Assembly (NCBI GenBank): GCA_013372965.1
Contig: JABXIR010000251.1
Coordinates: 1-7,894, forward strand
Length of the DNA stretch: 7,894 bases
Direction: 5' to 3'
Source: Gammaproteobacteria bacterium
Lineage (GTDB): Bacteria; Pseudomonadota; Gammaproteobacteria; Pseudomonadales; DSM-25080
Position numbers and translations under genes: made by a program. This document shows positions 6,557 to 7,894 of the stretch, in pieces (within the stretch, counting starts at the first letter, position 1; each line of letters opens with the position of its first letter). The notes below the pieces were generated by a model. It made no database searches. It saw nothing but the letters and a program-made list of their open reading frames with translations, and had not been told where the DNA came from.

Positions 6557-7437
6557 TGTCTAAGTGATCCACCTGAATGATTCGATTCACTCAGCGCAAA
6601 CTCAAGAGCAGCTAACAGCTCGCTCGCGCTTGTCGCAAGATTCTCGCTGATGCTTGCCATTTTTAACTCGAGATCGTCTACTTCGGGAAATGCTTGTGAC
6701 ACATGTTGAACGAGCTTTTGTTGTAATGAGGTGACACGCTCATTCGCCGCTTTTGGGCTGCTGCTAACGGTTGTAACCAATATCCGCGACGAACTGGTTC
6801 TCGAAATGAGCTCACGTTCACGAAGTGCCAAAAGAAGAAGGTCCGAAATGGATTTCATGATCGTTGCATAGAACTCGCTTCCGAAACGACGTTCAATATT
6901 TGAGTGGTTGCGAACGTCGATTCCGAGCACGCTAATGGTTTCGTCGGTAGTAGAGTCAATTAACTGCTCCAGTTGCTTATTGAATACCACTTGGCTGGCT
7001 AAACCTGTATCAGCATCAGCAACGGCAAGTGCCGCAAGTGCCTTGAGCTGCTCGAATTGTTTGATACTGTACTGAATGGTCCGAGATAGGCCCGCTTGGG
7101 TCAGTTCGTGCTTAGACACGAAGTGCATGATTTGAGCATTATCAAATTCTTTCTCAAAGCCGGTAATATCTTGCGCCCCGCTTAACACGATGAATGGAAT
7201 CGAGCTGCGCGCCGACATTTCTAAAAATTCGATGCCAGTAATCATTCCCAAATCGTAGTCGAGCAAGCAAACATCGTAGGCCTCAAAATTGATATCAGCA
7301 ATGTTGTTGATGTCGAGATGGGTATGCACTTCGTATTGATGCGGTGGTGGTGACGATCGCAACAGTTGTGCAGCAATATAGGCATCATCGGGATCATCGT
7401 CCACGATGATGACGCGTGTGATTTTGAGATCTGTCAT
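6553..7437 (-). CDS. Response regulator with receiver and degenerate GGDEF-like domain
   Basis: From the ATG at 7437 this is a 294-residue two-domain protein. Residues 7-120 form a CheY-like receiver: VIIVDDDPDDA with the acidic pair Asp13/Asp14, the phosphoacceptor Asp60 in CLLDYDLG, Ser86 in FIVLSG, and the conserved Lys109 in FVSKHEL. A helical linker (about 118-140) leads to a domain that begins ADADTGLASQVVFNKQLEQL, like the D.LTGL.NR..F opening of diguanylate cyclases, and continues VLGIDVRNHSNIERRFGSEF. The signature loop expected to read GGDEF is instead SSSRI (215-219), so cyclic-di-GMP synthesis is very unlikely. The domain may bind a partner or nucleotide. An in-frame ATG at 7470 would add 11 basic residues; neither start has a convincing Shine-Dalgarno site, and 7437 fits receiver domains better. 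No cognate histidine kinase is recognisable in the window. The gene converges on murQ with a 4-bp overlap. Confidence 0.8.
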   Translation of the reverse strand: MTDLKITRVIIVDDDPDDAYIAAQLLRSSPPPHQYEVHTHLDINNIADINFEAYDVCLLDYDLGMITGIEFLEMSARSSIPFIVLSGAQDITGFEKEFDNAQIMHFVSKHELTQAGLSRTIQYSIKQFEQLKALAALAVADADTGLASQVVFNKQLEQLIDSTTDETISVLGIDVRNHSNIERRFGSEFYATIMKSISDLLLLALRERELISRTSSSRILVTTVSSSPKAANERVTSLQQKLVQHVSQAFPEVDDLELKMASISENLATSASELLAALEFALSESNHSGGSLRH

Positions 7438-7556
7438 ACTTCTAATACTGGCCTGACGCCTGCACCTCATGAGATTGAATGTTGGCCAATTCGATTAAGT
7501 GATGAAACTGCGCTTAATCTTGGCTGCTATGTGCAGGATAGTTGTTGATTCTAAGT

Positions 7557-7585
7557 TTTACTAGACAACAAGTGTGAGCTATATT
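7557..7585 (+). promoter_or_regulatory. Possible sigma-70 promoter for the membrane protein gene
   Basis: TTTACT (7557-7562, four of six) and TATATT (7580-7585, five of six) are separated by 17 bases in an AT-rich stretch upstream of the ATG at 7623. The start of transcription would fall near 7592, at the left edge of the inverted repeat at 7589-7611. Tentative, by eye. In the remainder of the 185-bp gap (7438-7622) I found no convincing minus-strand promoter for the response regulator. Confidence 0.35.
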
Positions 7586-7588
7586 CAA

Positions 7589-7611
7589 AAGCAAACAAAT
7601 AAAGTTTGCTT
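7589..7611 (+). repeat. Perfect 8-bp inverted repeat, possible operator or leader hairpin
   Basis: AAGCAAAC (7589-7596) and GTTTGCTT (7604-7611) are exact reverse complements around the 7-base spacer AAATAAA. The repeat sits just downstream of a possible -10 and 12 bases before the ATG at 7623. It could be a binding site for a dimeric regulator or an RNA hairpin at the 5' end of the transcript. On the plus strand no T-run follows, so it is not an obvious terminator in that direction. On the minus strand a short TTTT follows, but no minus-strand gene ends there. Confidence 0.6.
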
Positions 7612-7622
7612 ATAAGCGTACT

Positions 7623-7894
7623 ATGGACCTAACAACAATGCCTCAGGGTACTTTTGAGTGGCTGATATTGATCGCGTCGATCGTCGTCTCAATCGTTCTA
7701 ACATCAACTGTATGGAGTGTCTTAGCTCGCTTGCAGGTTTTTGAAAAGTCCAAAAAATCGTACGGCGCTCGATGGGCGATCGTTGCGCTTTTAGTGGCAT
7801 TAATTATCACGGTATTTCTTCGAGTGGATATTGCCTATTCGGTCAAGTTGCTAGGTACTTTATCCATGTTGTTGGCGGCCACTACCTTGATCCT
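7623..7894 (+). CDS. Multi-pass membrane protein, N-terminal fragment (3' end outside window)
   Basis: The frame is open from ATG 7623 to the window edge, giving about 90 residues beginning MDLTTMPQGTFEWLILIASI. Three hydrophobic segments are visible: about 13-35 (WLILIASIVVSIVLTSTVWSV), about 52-67 (WAIVALLVALIITVFL) and about 74-90 (VKLLGTLSMLLAATTLI). They are joined by a basic loop (QVFEKSKKSYGAR) and a short loop (RVDIAYS). The basic loop suggests that the side between segments 1 and 2 is cytoplasmic. I do not recognise the family. It might be the membrane part of a sensor kinase paired with the divergent response regulator, but no signalling motif falls inside the window. There is no strong Shine-Dalgarno site; ATG 7638 is an alternative start. 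Confidence 0.65.
   Translation, partial: MDLTTMPQGTFEWLILIASIVVSIVLTSTVWSVLARLQVFEKSKKSYGARWAIVALLVALIITVFLRVDIAYSVKLLGTLSMLLAATTLI

Noticed and set aside
7393..7410. Perfect inverted repeat ATCATCGT-CC-ACGATGAT as a regulatory palindrome.
   Set aside because: It lies inside the response-regulator gene and is explained by codons for the receiver's I-V-D-D-D motif.
7366..7548. 60-residue plus-strand frame across the response-regulator start.
   Set aside because: It overlaps the conserved receiver coding region on the other strand and shows no recognisable motif or ribosome binding site; treated as a chance frame.
7589..7616. TATAAG at 7611-7616 as the -10 of the membrane protein promoter.
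   Set aside because: No acceptable -35 is found 16-18 bases upstream, and transcription would start at or beyond the ATG at 7623; the pair at 7557-7585 fits better.

Overview
The window looks like chromosomal DNA of a Gram-negative bacterium, most likely a marine-type gammaproteobacterium. It carries two lipoproteins with clear lipoboxes, one LpoB-like and one of the COG3014 family, plus a cytoplasmic NagZ/MurQ peptidoglycan-recycling pair. Base composition appears close to balanced (judged by eye, not counted). Coding density is very high: genes overlap or lie within a few bases of each other except at two divergent promoter regions (3865-4013 and 7438-7622). I see no tRNA, rRNA, CRISPR array, insertion sequence or phage gene.

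Layout. (1) 1-2331, plus strand: the C-terminal end of an RluA-family pseudouridine synthase, then a COG3014-type lipoprotein and an LpoB-like lipoprotein. The last two sit 13 bp apart and probably form an outer-membrane lipoprotein operon linked to cell-wall synthesis. (2) 2341-3864, minus strand: a two-gene CDP-glycerol module, tagD (glycerol-3-phosphate cytidylyltransferase) followed after 3 bp by a CDP-glycerol glycerophosphotransferase. This is teichoic-acid-type chemistry in an otherwise Gram-negative setting. (3) 4014-6556, plus strand: nagZ and murQ, coupled through an ATGA overlap. NagZ is a two-domain GH3 enzyme, longer than the usual single-domain Gram-negative NagZ. (4) 6553-7437, minus strand: a response regulator with an intact receiver and a degenerate GGDEF-like output domain; its stop codon interlocks with that of murQ in a CTAG palindrome. 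(5) 7623 to the window end, plus strand: the start of an unidentified multi-pass membrane protein, preceded by an AT-rich region with a possible promoter and a perfect 8-bp inverted repeat.

How the genes may work together. Three neighbouring units bear on the cell envelope: LpoB-like/COG3014 (outer-membrane control of peptidoglycan synthesis), TagD plus the transferase (making CDP-glycerol and transferring glycerol phosphate to a glycan or lipid carrier), and NagZ/MurQ (removing GlcNAc from muropeptides, then splitting the lactyl ether of MurNAc-6-phosphate). The most unusual element is the isolated glycerol-phosphate transfer module between cell-wall genes. The response regulator and membrane protein may be a separate signalling unit. 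Function assignments rest on motifs read by eye; no database search was possible.
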